Below the pieces are notes generated by a model. It was not told the origin of the DNA. It saw only the letters and a list, made by a program, of their open reading frames with translations, and made no database searches. This document shows, piece after piece, positions 1 through 10,845 of a stretch of 64,000 nucleotides of DNA (positions are counted from its first letter, which is position 1; every line of letters starts with the position of its first letter). Source of the stretch: Takashimella koratensis (taxonomy: Eukaryota; Basidiomycota; Tremellomycetes; Trichosporonales; Tetragoniomycetaceae); NCBI GenBank assembly GCA_003116875.1, contig BCKT01000003.1:65143-129142 (forward strand), written 5' to 3'. The translations under genes and the position numbers were made by a program.

Positions 1-419
1 CGAGCATGGCGAGTGGTATGTGCATGATGGATGACCTGGTGGATCGAGGTCAGAGCCTGTGGTGGAATAGTAAGTTGTGGTCGTACTGGAGCTGCCAATA
101 TCGCAGGCGCGTTGGAACCAGGGATCTGTTCAAAGGAGCCGTGTCAAAGGGAGTACTGTGGACTGTTTCGCTCAGGTTTCGCATTGAAGCTGCGGTCGCC
201 GGTGACCTGTGTATCGAGCGGCTGACGCGTAGGCAGTCCATACAGCATGAGCCTTTTGAGATCACAAGTCGATAATATGCAAGTGTGCTGTCTGTTCAAA
301 GTGTACATTGTATTGACTTGCATGACATTGTTCATTGTTCAAAAAATGCTTAAACTACGAGTAACGGGGACAATAATGCACATCACAACAACAGATTGTA
401 AACGAGCAAGGGATTAAAG
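1..419. other. Window edge, no gene recognised
   Basis: Short overlapping reading frames exist on both strands, but none has a recognisable domain, signal peptide or convincing splice structure. The part next to 420 is probably 3' flank of the minus-strand gene that ends there. Confidence 0.5.
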
Positions 420-1089
420 CTAAAGAGTGGCAGTGGCAGCGAACACACCAATGGCAAGGGCGAAAGTGGTACCAAGGAGGGAGGTGAAGGAGCCACGTAG
501 CTCGACCCGTGGCGATCCCCAGCTGGTAGAGTTGCCGGTGGAGTTTGTGGTGGTAGCTTTCGACGTGGCGGACGACGAGCCTGAGACGACCGAGGTGCCG
601 GCAAGAGGAGTGCTGCTGGTTGTAAGAGCGACGGCACCAGAGGAAGAGCTGTCGCCAGAGACAGATGTAGGTGACGAAGAGTCCGAGCTGGAGCTGCTGG
701 AAGCTTCATAAATGCTACCTGTGGCGTAGAACATCTGTACAACGTCAGCGGTGAGCCTTGGGATGTTAGAAGAGACTCACCGAGATGATGTACTGCGCTT
801 GGTAGATGTTTCCGGCGTAGGTCGAGTTGTTGCAAGTGTTGGTCACGCATTGGAGGGAGGTGTTTTCGAGAGCAGTGCTAAGTTGTGTTAGGGTTACATC
901 CGTCCACCTCGAAGAAGAGGAGACTCACTTGGGTACCGTGGTCATCGACGAGTTGAATCCCTGAAGACATCCGATGACACAGTTGTAGTCATTCGACACC
1001 CAGTCAGGATAAGCACTTGTCGCTGCATCTTGCGCCAGAGCACCCAGTAGGGAGGTAAACACCAGAGGTAGGGTTAAGAAGGCGAACAT
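420..1089 (-). CDS. Secreted, probably GPI-anchored Ser/Thr-rich small protein
   Basis: Three exons join in frame: 1089-929, 877-781 and 734-420, with GTGAGT donors and TAG/CAG acceptors. The product is about 190 residues. It starts with a clear signal peptide (MFAFLTLPLVFTSLLGALAQ). A short ectodomain follows with two Cys pairs (YNCVIGCL and LQCVTNTCNNS) and several N-glycosylation sequons. After that comes a long Ser/Thr/Gly-rich stretch, and the protein ends in a hydrophobic tail (TTFALAIGVFAATATL) with no basic residues after it, as expected for GPI attachment. The layout resembles fungal CFEM-like wall or membrane proteins, but I count only about four Cys rather than the eight of a true CFEM domain. 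I therefore leave the family open. Role, by inference: a plasma-membrane or cell-wall surface protein. Confidence 0.75.
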
Positions 1090-1619
1090 TTTGTCGTTAG
1101 GGCAAGTGGTGTGGACGGAGATATACTGCTCTTATGGGGTAGGACTCGGACCGCCTGGGTGTCTGGTGTAATTGTGAGACAGTCTGGGAGACGAAATGCG
1201 CGCAGTAGATGTGGTCGAGCGCAGTCGTGAGAGGTGAGAGATAACACCCATCCCCATTGCACTCATCTTCACTTAGCGTGGTGCTCTAAATCACAGAACC
1301 GTCCTCCTTGCATGGTCCTTGGGGTAGATTGTCAAAGGATCCCGCGGCGATATCGGTATCATCGGCAGTGAAACTTAGGGGGTCGGATATCCTTTCATCT
1401 ACCCCCGGGGTGAGATGAAACAAGTCGCAGACGACTGTAGGAGGATGGGTCTCTCTACGATCGGGCCGCCCCTTGTAGTAGATCTTTCACGTGAATATCA
1501 CGTGCGCCTCTCCGCACGACCCAGTACGATTTTACATCGGTGGTACAACAAACGAGCACAGACGGGCAAGGGCTCAACACATCGACGAGCCGTTGGTACA
1601 CTTCCTCGCGGGTTATGGA
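1090..1619. other. Intergenic, promoter side of the secreted-protein gene
   Basis: No supported gene. The plus-strand frame at 1415-1813 overlaps the last exon of the next gene and has no domain. The part nearest 1090 should hold the promoter and 5' UTR of the 420-1089 gene. Confidence 0.5.
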
Positions 1620-4276
1620 TTAACCCGACGAGCGACTCGACTGCTGAGCCATATGCTTCTCGTACAGATCCCTCTTCTGCTTCAAAAGATCTGCTTGACT
1701 GGCAAGCTCCTTTTCCGTCATCGTCCAGTTTGCCGTTTGCGCGAGTTTCTGAACTTCCATCGGTGCGTCATGACGAGACATCTGTGAGTTGGTCAAGGAA
1801 TCCACCAGGCTAGCTGCGGTCCACTCCTTCGAAACGCCTGGTGGCAGGTTGACTGTGGGGTGGTCAGAAACAGATTCAAGTTAGTGATCCCACTTACACT
1901 TCTCCAGTGCGTCGATAGTGCTTTCGTAGGCTGCGGAACGTGTGGCATCCTTTGCAGTGCTGTCAGACAGTTCGGACACCCAGCGACTCTTGTCAAACTT
2001 GGTGGTGTCCTTTCTGATGTGTTTCAGGATATCATTCTTTTCCCTGCCCATCCGACGTGAGTAGAACGGTTCCCTTGTCGGAGCATTAGATTTGAGTGTC
2101 CATCCAAGCTCCTTGGCTTTTTCCGCGATGGCATTGTCGATGAAGGCCTGACGCTGCTGGTGGTCCATCTGCATTGAGTCGCTCTGTGTGACCAAGGTCT
2201 CGGCCAGCCTTCGGGCGACATCGGTATCTGTCACGTTGTCTGAGAGATACGGTCAGTACAGAAGGTATTTAAATGTGCAACACGCTTACATCTGTTGATG
2301 ATGTCCTGTTTGTAAGTCCAATCGATGGTTGACGCTTTGCCCCTGTCCCGCTGCCCCGTTCGTTTGTCGTATGAGCTCTGCCCAACGATTTGCTTTGTGA
2401 GAGCGGAGTGCTCCAACTCGTCGTACTGGTGAGCGAGGCGTTTCGCGTATCCGGCGTAGTCAGATGAATACCGGTCAAACGCCTTGTCCTTTTTGATCCG
2501 CTCCAGCCAGTAGGATTCGGCATCCGACATGTTAGGGTTTGACTTGAAGGCTAGCAAATCCCTAACGTAGTCGGTAATTTCCTCGTCGCTGGCAGATGCA
2601 TCGAACATGCCGATAGCGTCCTGAGCCGTCGAAAGGAATTCGTTCTGACATTCTTTCAGATCGACTTAAGAACGGTCAGCGCGATAGTCATGAAAGGACA
2701 ATTCCCTGTGTCAACTTACACTCTTTTGCCAACGTTTGCTTGAGCATTTGGATGCGCCGTTGTTTCTCCTGTTCCGTAACGTTGGTAGTGACTGTTGTCG
2801 GCGATGGCTTGGTGATATCTTGCATTTCCGAAGTGTCCAGACTGGTAAAGCCGTTGGAACATAATTGTTTTTTAATGTTGTCCTGAGAAAGGATGCTGTG
2901 GAAAGTTTCTGGGTTCATCTTTCCACCTGTGTGCTGTTTGAATTGATCTCGAAGGCTCAAAATCTGAGAGCGGCTGTCGGGAGTACCATCCGTTTTGCGG
3001 TCTGAGACTGTCAGTAATCATACCTTCGCTTCACAGGTGCGATCGGGACTCACAGAGATTTCGGAATACCCGGTGGTACAAAGCGTCATCCTGTGCCCCA
3101 CCGGCAGAACTTTGAGGCTGCGTAGTAAAAGGCACGTGTCCCATGCGAGCTGCATGTATAACCGAACCAAACATCTCCTGCCATTCTTCGATTCGAGAGG
3201 TACATTCGTTGGTGTTGACATCGTCAATAGCGTGCCCGACGAGAGAGAGAAGGTCGCGATCGTTCTCAGCGACAGTAGGCGGTAGGTCATCTGCAAGATC
3301 GAATTAGCTAAACACCCTATTCTATGAAAAGCATTTGGGTGAGACTGTATCCTACTTACATCGATCGGCAAGCATCCTCACAGCAGTTTCCATGTCACTC
3401 GCCCGACTGGTTTTGGATGAGCCTGAAGGGCCAGAGCTCAGCCACTTCTCGTATTGCCAATCATCTGGAGCCTTCCAGGTGTCCGTGCTGTACCAATCCG
3501 AAGGCGTTGATGGGATCTTGTTCCATTTGCATTTCTTGGGACCCGGATGTTTCCGCTTCTTGTTCTTCTCGGGATTGTAAAGTACACTCTCTCCAGCGCT
3601 TTTGGGAGTTGGCACATGCGTTGAGCGACTCGACTTTTCAGATTTTGATGGAGTCCGACTAGAGGATCGGGGAGCCGATGTAGAAGAACGTGAATCGGAA
3701 TCCTTGGAACGATCACGAGAGGACTCTCGGCTGCTAGGTGGCGTCGGTAGGCCGGTCTCCTCTGAATCAGAATTCCGCAGATCTTCCTCTTGCCGCCGCT
3801 TTCGAGATCGAGAATCATCGTTGGAGCTCACCTCGTGGCGTCTTCGAGAACGCAGGTCGTAATCAGATGCGCTCTCTACAAGGATGACCACAGTCAGCAT
3901 CTACTTGCGAATCGTTTATCGGCTACTTACTTCCGACAGAGAATCGCGACCAACCAAACTCCGTCTCAAGACAGTAATCCTTCCCCTCCTCGGCCATGTC
4001 CGCGTAATAGTTGTGGGTGCCATTTTGGCCGACCATTGCTACCGGCCGGCTTTTCTGGGTGGGTTGGGAGCTGTCAGAGGGTCCGAGCTTGGGTGACTGT
4101 GGAGGAGAGGGAAGTCCAGTTGACGTCGTATCGGGGGAAGTCGTGGGTGAAGCCGAAGACGCAGCCTCTGCTGCTGCTTTTTCTCTCCCCCCCTTCATGG
4201 CTGACTGTTTGGGTCTCTTGTCTTTGTCGTGCCCCCAATTGCTTGAACCCCCTTCAGAAGCCTCCGTGGTCGACAT
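1620..4276 (-). CDS. Unknown modular protein; seven exons, all introns phase 1
   Basis: I do not recognise the family. Seven exons splice cleanly, approximately 4276-3931, 3875-3360, 3290-3054, 3007-2720, 2664-2290, 2241-1896 and 1852-1620, giving about 780 residues. All six introns interrupt after the first base of a codon, so every internal exon is symmetric (1-1). Exon 1 is Ser/Pro/Gly-rich and disordered. Exon 2 begins Ser/Arg-rich (RS-like) and then becomes ordered, with several Trp (DWYSTDTWKAPDDWQYEKW). Exons 3-7 each encode a mostly helical block of about 75-125 residues, typically with an LA..L-type helix followed by a conserved Trp. No signal peptide or membrane segment is visible. 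The gene at 25783-28490 is a diverged paralogue with the same exon count and phases. A nuclear or RNA-linked role would be a guess based only on the RS-like segment. Confidence 0.75.
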
Positions 4277-5253
4277 TGATGCTGGATTGTACTGGTTTAA
4301 TTTTCTGGATTTTCTTCGCTCTCACGACAAGGTAGGAAGGGGGGAGGAAAGTGGGAGGAAATGTGAAGCCGCCCTGCTAAATTGTGATATGCGTGGGGCC
4401 GGTAAGGAGTCGTGTATGGCGTAGAGTTGGGTGGTATGAAGAGTCGAGTGTAGAACAGAAGAGTGCCGGCCCCAGGGGGGAAGGAAGAGTAATTGTTGTG
4501 TGGTGGAGTTGAGAAGGGGTCGCAAGGTTGGAGAGGAGAAATAAGTGTGTTGGGGAAGGTGTAAGCTGGGTCCGGGGGTATGTTGGCTGCGGAAAAGCTG
4601 AGTGTTTGAGCAAGGACTTTCTCAAGGGATCGATATTTGGATCAAAGGTGGGTCGAGGAAAGACCGCTCGATGGTCCAGGCCATGTTTTTCGCCACATGT
4701 AGATCAGTTGCGCGATACACGGTCTAGTTCTGAGCAGGCGGGATTTGCTCGTCATGTAAGCGGTGTTGGACAATCACTCGGTTGAGCTTGTCCAGCGCAA
4801 GCCAGTGATTGCTTGTGGTTAAGCGTAACCCAGAAGCCAAAAGGAAGGCGACACCCGTGGCAGTTGTCGTGAAGAGTGACAAACTGGAGCATTCGATCCG
4901 CCCGGATAGGTTGGCAGACTCGCTGCATACGTTGAGATTCGTGTTCGTCGTTACCCTCGACGACATCAGCATTTCATCAGCTCAGGATCCCAAGTAGCAT
5001 GGAAAGAGACGAGGGACATGGTAAGAGACCGACGATGAGTGGGTCGACGCCATCCTTTCAACCATCCAAGCCTCTCCTTTAAACCCCTCGAACTACTGAA
5101 ACCTCCCACGTACCCAAGTCAACGTTACGAGCTCACCATTCAGCACAGACGCCTCCACAATTGGTCTGCTTGAAGTAACATAACCGACACTCTCGCGTTG
5201 AAGCGGAAGACAGGCGGCGATACGTCTCGCGATCTGAGCGTTAACCATGCCGG
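4277..5253. other. Divergent intergenic region
   Basis: It lies between two divergently transcribed genes. Frames here are short and unsupported. It presumably holds both promoters and the 5' UTRs. An unseen 5' exon of the plus-strand gene at 5254 cannot be excluded, because an in-frame stop sits just upstream of that ATG. Confidence 0.45.
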
Positions 5254-7047
5254 ATGTTGACGGCCTCCCCAACGACCAGTTCGTCCTTTGCGGTGAAACT
5301 CCTCGATCGGCAAGCCACCACAACTATCACAACCCATGTGTCGACATCGTCTCCTACCTCGGGTTCCGACTCGGGTATCTTGGCAAAGGTGACGAGCGAC
5401 TTGTCGTGGTGGCAGCTCCTCTGCATAGTTATCGGCGCTGTCCTCGCCGTTGCCGTCGTCTTGTGGGCGTGGCTGCGGCATCGAAAGCGGAAGAAAGATG
5501 AGGAGGCGAAGACGAAAGAGATTGCAATGGAAGAGGGGAGGGTGAGAGGGGTGGTTGCGGCGGCGGTGGCAGGATCCAAGGCAATCAATAGCACCTCGGC
5601 GGGGCCAAGTAAGCAAGGAGGGAAAAGTGACGGGAGGAAAGATGTTTCAAGGAAAGATGTGTCGAAGAAGGGCAAGGAGAGGGAGCGTTCAAATAGGCGG
5701 AGGAGAGAGGATGACGAGCGACATCGGCGGAAACGAAAAGACGACGATGACAGCGACAGTGATAGCGACAGTGATAGTGATAGTGATAATGACAGCGAGA
5801 GTGAGAGCGAGACCGACTCGGATGAGAGTGAGAGCTACGATTCGGTTTCAGATGGAGGAACGATCCGGCCTAGACGACGGAAGAAGCGGCGGCGGCGACG
5901 ACGGCGGCGAGAGCGACGACGACGACGGTATAGCGACTCTGACGACGACTCGGACTATTCACCGCGCCGAGATAGAGATAGACGTCGTCGGCATCGCGAC
6001 TACCATGGGTCGGACAAGGACGGTTTCCGGGATAGCGTTTTTTCCAGCTACGACAGTATGAAGAAGGCAGCGGTTCGATTAAAGTATGTCGAGGCGAAAG
6101 CGAATTTGAAGAAGCAGATGGCGTCCGAGGACAAGATTGATCAGCATCGACAGGAGAAGATTAGGCAGGCGAATAAAGAGTTGCGTGAAGCGGATAGGAG
6201 GTCGGCGGAGCGGCGAGGAGGATCTAAAGATAAGAGTGAGTAGGGTTGGAAGGGTAGTTGGCCGTGGACGGCGCTGACGCAGTATGATCCAGTGAACCGA
6301 CCCCCAAGCGACTTGTCCATGTCGTCGATTGCGGATAAACAACCCCCACCCCCACCGCCTGCATGGGGCGCGGAATTCTATCGATGGTTGGGTATGGGGA
6401 AACCACCACCTGGTCAGGCAAAATCCGACGAGCACGAGATTCCACCACCCCAGCCTCAACGGTCCAACACCCTGCCAGACCCCGAGACTGCCCGTCCTCG
6501 GATACCTCGACCTCCAGACTCGTCTCGAGGAACCGAGCGCCAACCCCGACGCCAAGCGACTGAGCCAGTTCTGCGCCCGCCATCCGCCGTGAGAAAGCCG
6601 GCGAACCGGCCGAGGGAGCAGCCTCTCGAACGCAGCCATCAGCCTACCCAGCGGCAACAGGACCCTAATGCATTTCTCGCGTCGTGGCTCGCCCCACCTC
6701 CGCGGACCTCGGTATACGTCCCCGTGACGCCTCCGAGGGCCAGGCCGACTATCCCCAAGGGCGGTCTCGCCCCTGCCCCACCGGGTCGCGTCAAGCCCAA
6801 ACAAGCTGTTCATATGGAAGCGCATGGTCGTTCCAACACGTTTGAGATGGGTCTGAGCAATCGAGGAGGTGGGGGTGGGGGAGGTGGAGGTGTCTCGAGT
6901 AGTTTTGGGGGCAGCAGTAGCAGGGCCAATGATAACGGTGGCGTTGGTGGATCCCTGAGTGAGAATCGGGCTGGGGCCGGGAGCGGGATGGCAGCGGTCG
7001 CTGCTGGGGCGGACAAATGGGCTGATAGGCTTCGCTCACGGCGGTAA
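5254..7047 (+). CDS. Single-pass membrane protein with charge-block cytoplasmic tail
   Basis: Two exons, 5254-6234 and 6293-7047, are joined at a GTGAGT donor and a CCAG acceptor, giving about 578 residues. Residues 1-48 are Ser/Thr-rich. One strong transmembrane helix follows (WWQLLCIVIGAVLAVAVVLW) and then a basic stop-transfer sequence (RHRKRKK). The tail holds an Asp/Ser run encoded by GAC-AGT/GAT-AGT repeats, followed directly by an Arg/Lys run and an RS/RD-like section. A short helical Lys/Glu-rich stretch comes next. The second exon is Pro-rich with a poly-Gly run and ends in an Arg-rich tip. Topology by inference: short outside, long cytoplasmic tail. There is no cleavable signal peptide; the helix may act as a signal anchor, or a 5' exon may be missing. 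No family recognised. Confidence 0.65.
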
Positions 7048-7268
7048 CAGGCCGCGGGCGAGTCGGCCTAGGTAGTTGGGCACGTTGTAGACCCGGTTAT
7101 TGGATGCATGCGAGACTATCCCAGATGGCTTTCGGGATCCCCCCCCCATTGAAATGCCGCCACGTTTGATGATCCCCGCATAAACAGCCTAATAAATACC
7201 ATCCACCACATCTTTATCTTTCCTTCATCGCACCTCACTCCATCCCATCCTCAACCCACCTCTCAACG

Positions 7269-8444
7269 ATGGCAACTAGTCAGCAGGCTGGCACTGTCGA
7301 CTCTCTACCCACTGAGGTACTCGACACCATCCTCTCCCACCTGCTCCCGCCCAACCCACCTCTTCCGCGAGAGCTGCTCTCCAAATCCTTCCTCGACCGA
7401 CATACATTCCTTCCCCCTAGCGGCGACGACGACGACACCCACCTCTCCCCCTTCCCCTTTGCCTCCCAGTCTGCCGACTCGTCCTCCCTCTTTTCCACCC
7501 TCTATGACCTCACTCGCGACCAGGCGCACCTCCCTTCCATCCCCCAAAACGGCCATCAATCATCGTTACCCATTCAGTACTCTCACGATGGCGAGGGTCT
7601 CGTCGCTCGATCACGATTGCGGTTCTCCACGACCGAGTCTGACCTGGACAGGCAAGGCGTCGACGTCTTGTTCGAGCTGGAGGCTGGGGAAAAGTCACGG
7701 GGATGGGTTTATCGCGGCGCCGTACCCGCTGACGGGAGTGGTAGTATACGATGGTTCGATGACATCAACCATGCGACTCAACAAGCGCTAGTCGAGGAGA
7801 ACGGAGAAGCTGCGCCGGACGACTACTGGGCTGGGTTCTCGCCTGCCAAACCCACAATCGAGATCGACATCAGCAATGAGGACCTCGAGTCCGGATACTG
7901 GGCGCAGTACGGCCAGGGCGTCGAGACTCCTGGACTACCTGGTGGACTTACGCCTGCTGGTCATGGCGCACGGACCCCAGATGCTGGCACCTCACCGACG
8001 AAGACCACTCATGCAAACCTGCTCATGCAGTCTAATGGATCAACATCAACTCCCTCGTCCCCCGTCATCCCTACCGCTCCGTCTCACGATGCGATATTGA
8101 TTCGAGACAAGCTATTGGGACAAATCCTCGCCCTGCTCCGCCAAGCATGGTCGTCATACTCGGCCGACTACGGGATGGAGGAGGCTGCGATGGATTGGTT
8201 GCGTATTACCAGGGAGATTGTTGACCGGCCGTCATGGGAGAGGGAGGACAAGGTGGATGAGAGTATGGGCGTCAGGGAGGCGGTCATGCGGGCCAGGGTG
8301 GAGGCAGCGTTGCGGATGTTTGTGGTTCTCGACAATGGAGAGGGAGACAAGGACGTTTTCTGGCGCATGTTGGAGAAGGCTATCACGATCCCGCAGGTTC
8401 CACCACACGAAGAAGTAGACGAGAACGACCACTACGAGAGCTAG
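7269..8444 (+). CDS. Conserved-type protein with N-terminal F-box-like helix
   Basis: An uninterrupted 391-residue frame starts at an ATG preceded by a C/T/A-rich leader typical of a basidiomycete 5' UTR. Residues 11-26 (DSLPTEVLDTILSHLL) match the first part of an F-box (LP.E.L..IL..L). I cannot see the rest of the domain clearly. The middle is acidic and Ser/Pro/Gly-rich, with an ordered segment around the DINHATQQAL sequence. The C-terminal third is helical (LLGQILALLRQAW, then EAAMDWLRITREIV). No signal peptide, membrane segment or catalytic motif is visible. If the F-box reading is right, the protein would be an SCF substrate adaptor. Otherwise it is an uncharacterised fungal protein. 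Confidence 0.65.
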   Translation: MATSQQAGTVDSLPTEVLDTILSHLLPPNPPLPRELLSKSFLDRHTFLPPSGDDDDTHLSPFPFASQSADSSSLFSTLYDLTRDQAHLPSIPQNGHQSSLPIQYSHDGEGLVARSRLRFSTTESDLDRQGVDVLFELEAGEKSRGWVYRGAVPADGSGSIRWFDDINHATQQALVEENGEAAPDDYWAGFSPAKPTIEIDISNEDLESGYWAQYGQGVETPGLPGGLTPAGHGARTPDAGTSPTKTTHANLLMQSNGSTSTPSSPVIPTAPSHDAILIRDKLLGQILALLRQAWSSYSADYGMEEAAMDWLRITREIVDRPSWEREDKVDESMGVREAVMRARVEAALRMFVVLDNGEGDKDVFWRMLEKAITIPQVPPHEEVDENDHYES

Positions 8445-9025
8445 GACTCTACACGTCATAGAAGATAGACTTGCATTGTTCGAATGTACCCACGCATAGG
8501 CTACCACGACTCCACGCCCTATACGCCCTCTTTTCATCGGTCACTCCTGGTCACCCCGTTTCTCGCGTCCCCGGCGCCGACGCCGATGCCGACGACAAAT
8601 ATGAAAGAGATACGGATGAAAGCATATGTGGTCGCTCGGCCCATTCCTCCTTTGTCCCGTTTACCATGATCCACGGTGAATACTGATGATTTTCCCTCTT
8701 CATCTGAAAGGACTGAAACCCTGGGATGGTCAAACCTTTCACCTACCGCCCCTCGGTCACAAGCGGGGTTCACCCGTACCCCAACACCTTTGACCCGGTC
8801 CCTTTCACGTCCAAGTGGAATAGAGAGCCCTTTGTCGGATATCGGAGTGGATGTTGGCCGGCTGCCGTGGATGAGCGTGTCAAGGCAGGCATCTGACGGA
8901 TTGAGGATCGTGCTCGCTGATCAGTACATGTTGCTGACGTTAACGTTCAACGATCTGTGCAAATTTACAGCTACAGCTTGGAGCGCAGTTGGCTCTGGTC
9001 GAAGTAGCTCAACTTGATCACTGCC
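8445..9025. other. Intergenic
   Basis: About 580 bases between two plus-strand genes. Nothing is supported beyond expected 3' UTR and promoter sequence. Confidence 0.45.
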
Positions 9026-10587
9026 ATGCTCACCTTTAATTCACTCCCAAAGCTCCGCCGATCAACGTTCTCCCGACCATCCTTGCTCACCATCCCGGCA
9101 CTCTTCCTGCTCGTAATCACCACACTCCTCCACCTCACCACCACCCTCGCAGTCACAGTCAACTATACGCTCACCGACGTCGACTCGGTAATCCTCTACA
9201 CCCCGAGCATCGGTACCGAATCCTGGGAGGGTTGGAACATCAGCTATTCAGATTCCCCGTGGTCGACATGGGAGACGCAAGCGATAGGTATCGGCCAGAG
9301 CTCGCACTACACCACATACATGGGGGCGTCTTTGAATTGGACTTTTGTGGGGACCGCGGTGTACGCGTTTGGGTCAGCTGGAGAGGGTGCCATCTCTGCA
9401 ACGGTCGATGGCAACATCATTTCGACTGTGGATCAGCCAAATGGACTTCTCACATCGACCACTGGCCTGTCTTACGGCCAACATATTCTTGTCATTACCG
9501 TTGAGGAGTCATCAGGAGTCACCGTCACCGGTTTCACCTTGACAACGACGATAGGCGATTCCGGGTGAGTGTCACCCTATTGCTCGAGGATCGAGCTCAC
9601 TGCTAACGACTCCCATCCATGTCATCATGTAGCGACACCTTGGTCAACACCACTTTGTCAGGTGTTACCACGGACAACGACATCAACCCCTTAGTCACCG
9701 CCACTGGGTGTATCGCCGCTACCGAATCGGCTGGCACCACGAACTACAACATCAGTTATCCACGGATTGACTGCCTAAATGCACCAGTATACATCGACAT
9801 TTTGTTCGGAACGGCATACCTCATTCTCATTGGCGACTCGAACAGTGACCACGCATCGTACTCGGTGACCCTGACTCCCAGCCCGCCATATTCCCTCGCA
9901 TCGGTCCTCGACGGTTACAACTCGTGGCTAGGTCTCGGCGCAGTCATGTACATGGCTCCGCTTGATCCGACTGTACACTACACCTGCGAGCTATCTACAG
10001 TCCATGGAGACTGGATATCATTTGTCAGCGCGGTATTCGTATCGGTGATCCCGGGGTGAGTCGTGCAGGCAGTCGCCCAGTCGGTCTCAGGAAGCTGATG
10101 TGTCTCTTCTAACTCAACTCACAGCGCGGATGACAGCAGCGACGCCGCACAAAGTCTCCAGGCGTACACCACAACGTTGGTATCAGCTTCATCTACGATA
10201 ACGCCATTAGCTTCCGCGACCTCGTCTTCAGTGTCCGCTGCCACAACAGGCTCGATCGTCTTGGTATCAGGAACATCGGTCGCTGTGGGCGGGCCAGCAA
10301 CATCAACCTTGGCACCAGGATCTTACGCGACCTCAATGGCTTCTCAAGAGCTTGCTTCGTTGGAAGCTACTTATTTCCTTTCCGGAACACCCACACTCTC
10401 GTCGGACGCCGCCAACTCGGTCCCGTCCGATCCGGTCAGCCTCGGATCGTCGGATTCATCTGACACCAACCTTGGTCAGATCGTCGGATGCACATTTGCT
10501 GTAATGGCGGCGCTCATAGCGAGTGGTTGGACTATCACTTGGTTGATACGTCGGCGTATTCGACGGAGAAGGGAGACGTCTCAGTGA
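9026..10587 (+). CDS. Secreted-type single-pass receptor-like protein (paralogue of 60007-61422)
   Basis: Three exons, 9026-9564, 9633-10055 and 10125-10587, have both introns in phase 2. The product is about 475 residues. The N-terminus has a basic stretch and then a hydrophobic signal (LLTIPALFLLVITTLLHL). The ectodomain is rich in beta-strand patterns, Tyr/Trp and N-glycosylation sequons (GWNISYSDSPWSTWET, then GQSSHYTTYMGASLNWTF). A second ectodomain block spans exon 2 with conserved Cys residues. A Ser/Thr-rich stalk precedes one transmembrane helix (IVGCTFAVMAALIASGWTI) and a short Arg-rich cytoplasmic tail. The layout resembles fungal wall-sensor and lectin-like surface proteins, but no named domain is certain. 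A GTGAGC lies exactly at the predicted stop, so a short fourth exon starting near 10638 is possible. Confidence 0.75.
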
Positions 10588-10845
10588 GCTGGTTTGATAG
10601 CCCCTTTCCTAAGGCAAACAGCTGACACCTACGCAGCGCATGGGCTACAAGGTTAGAGTCAGGGAGCGTTCATTCCGCGTCTCCGATCTGGCAATAGGGT
10701 TGCAAACTTTGATCACATCTTCTTCTTCTTGGGGATACACAGTCATTAGGGTTCTGGCTCACTTCCTAGGTTGTCTAATACAAGGTTATGTATCGAGTCA
10801 GGGCTTTCCAGCGTCGCTTGCCTCACATATCGGCAGAATATGCAA
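10588..10845. other. Convergent intergenic region
   Basis: Short spacer between a plus-strand and a minus-strand gene. It may include an optional last exon of the upstream receptor-like gene. Nothing else is supported. Confidence 0.4.
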
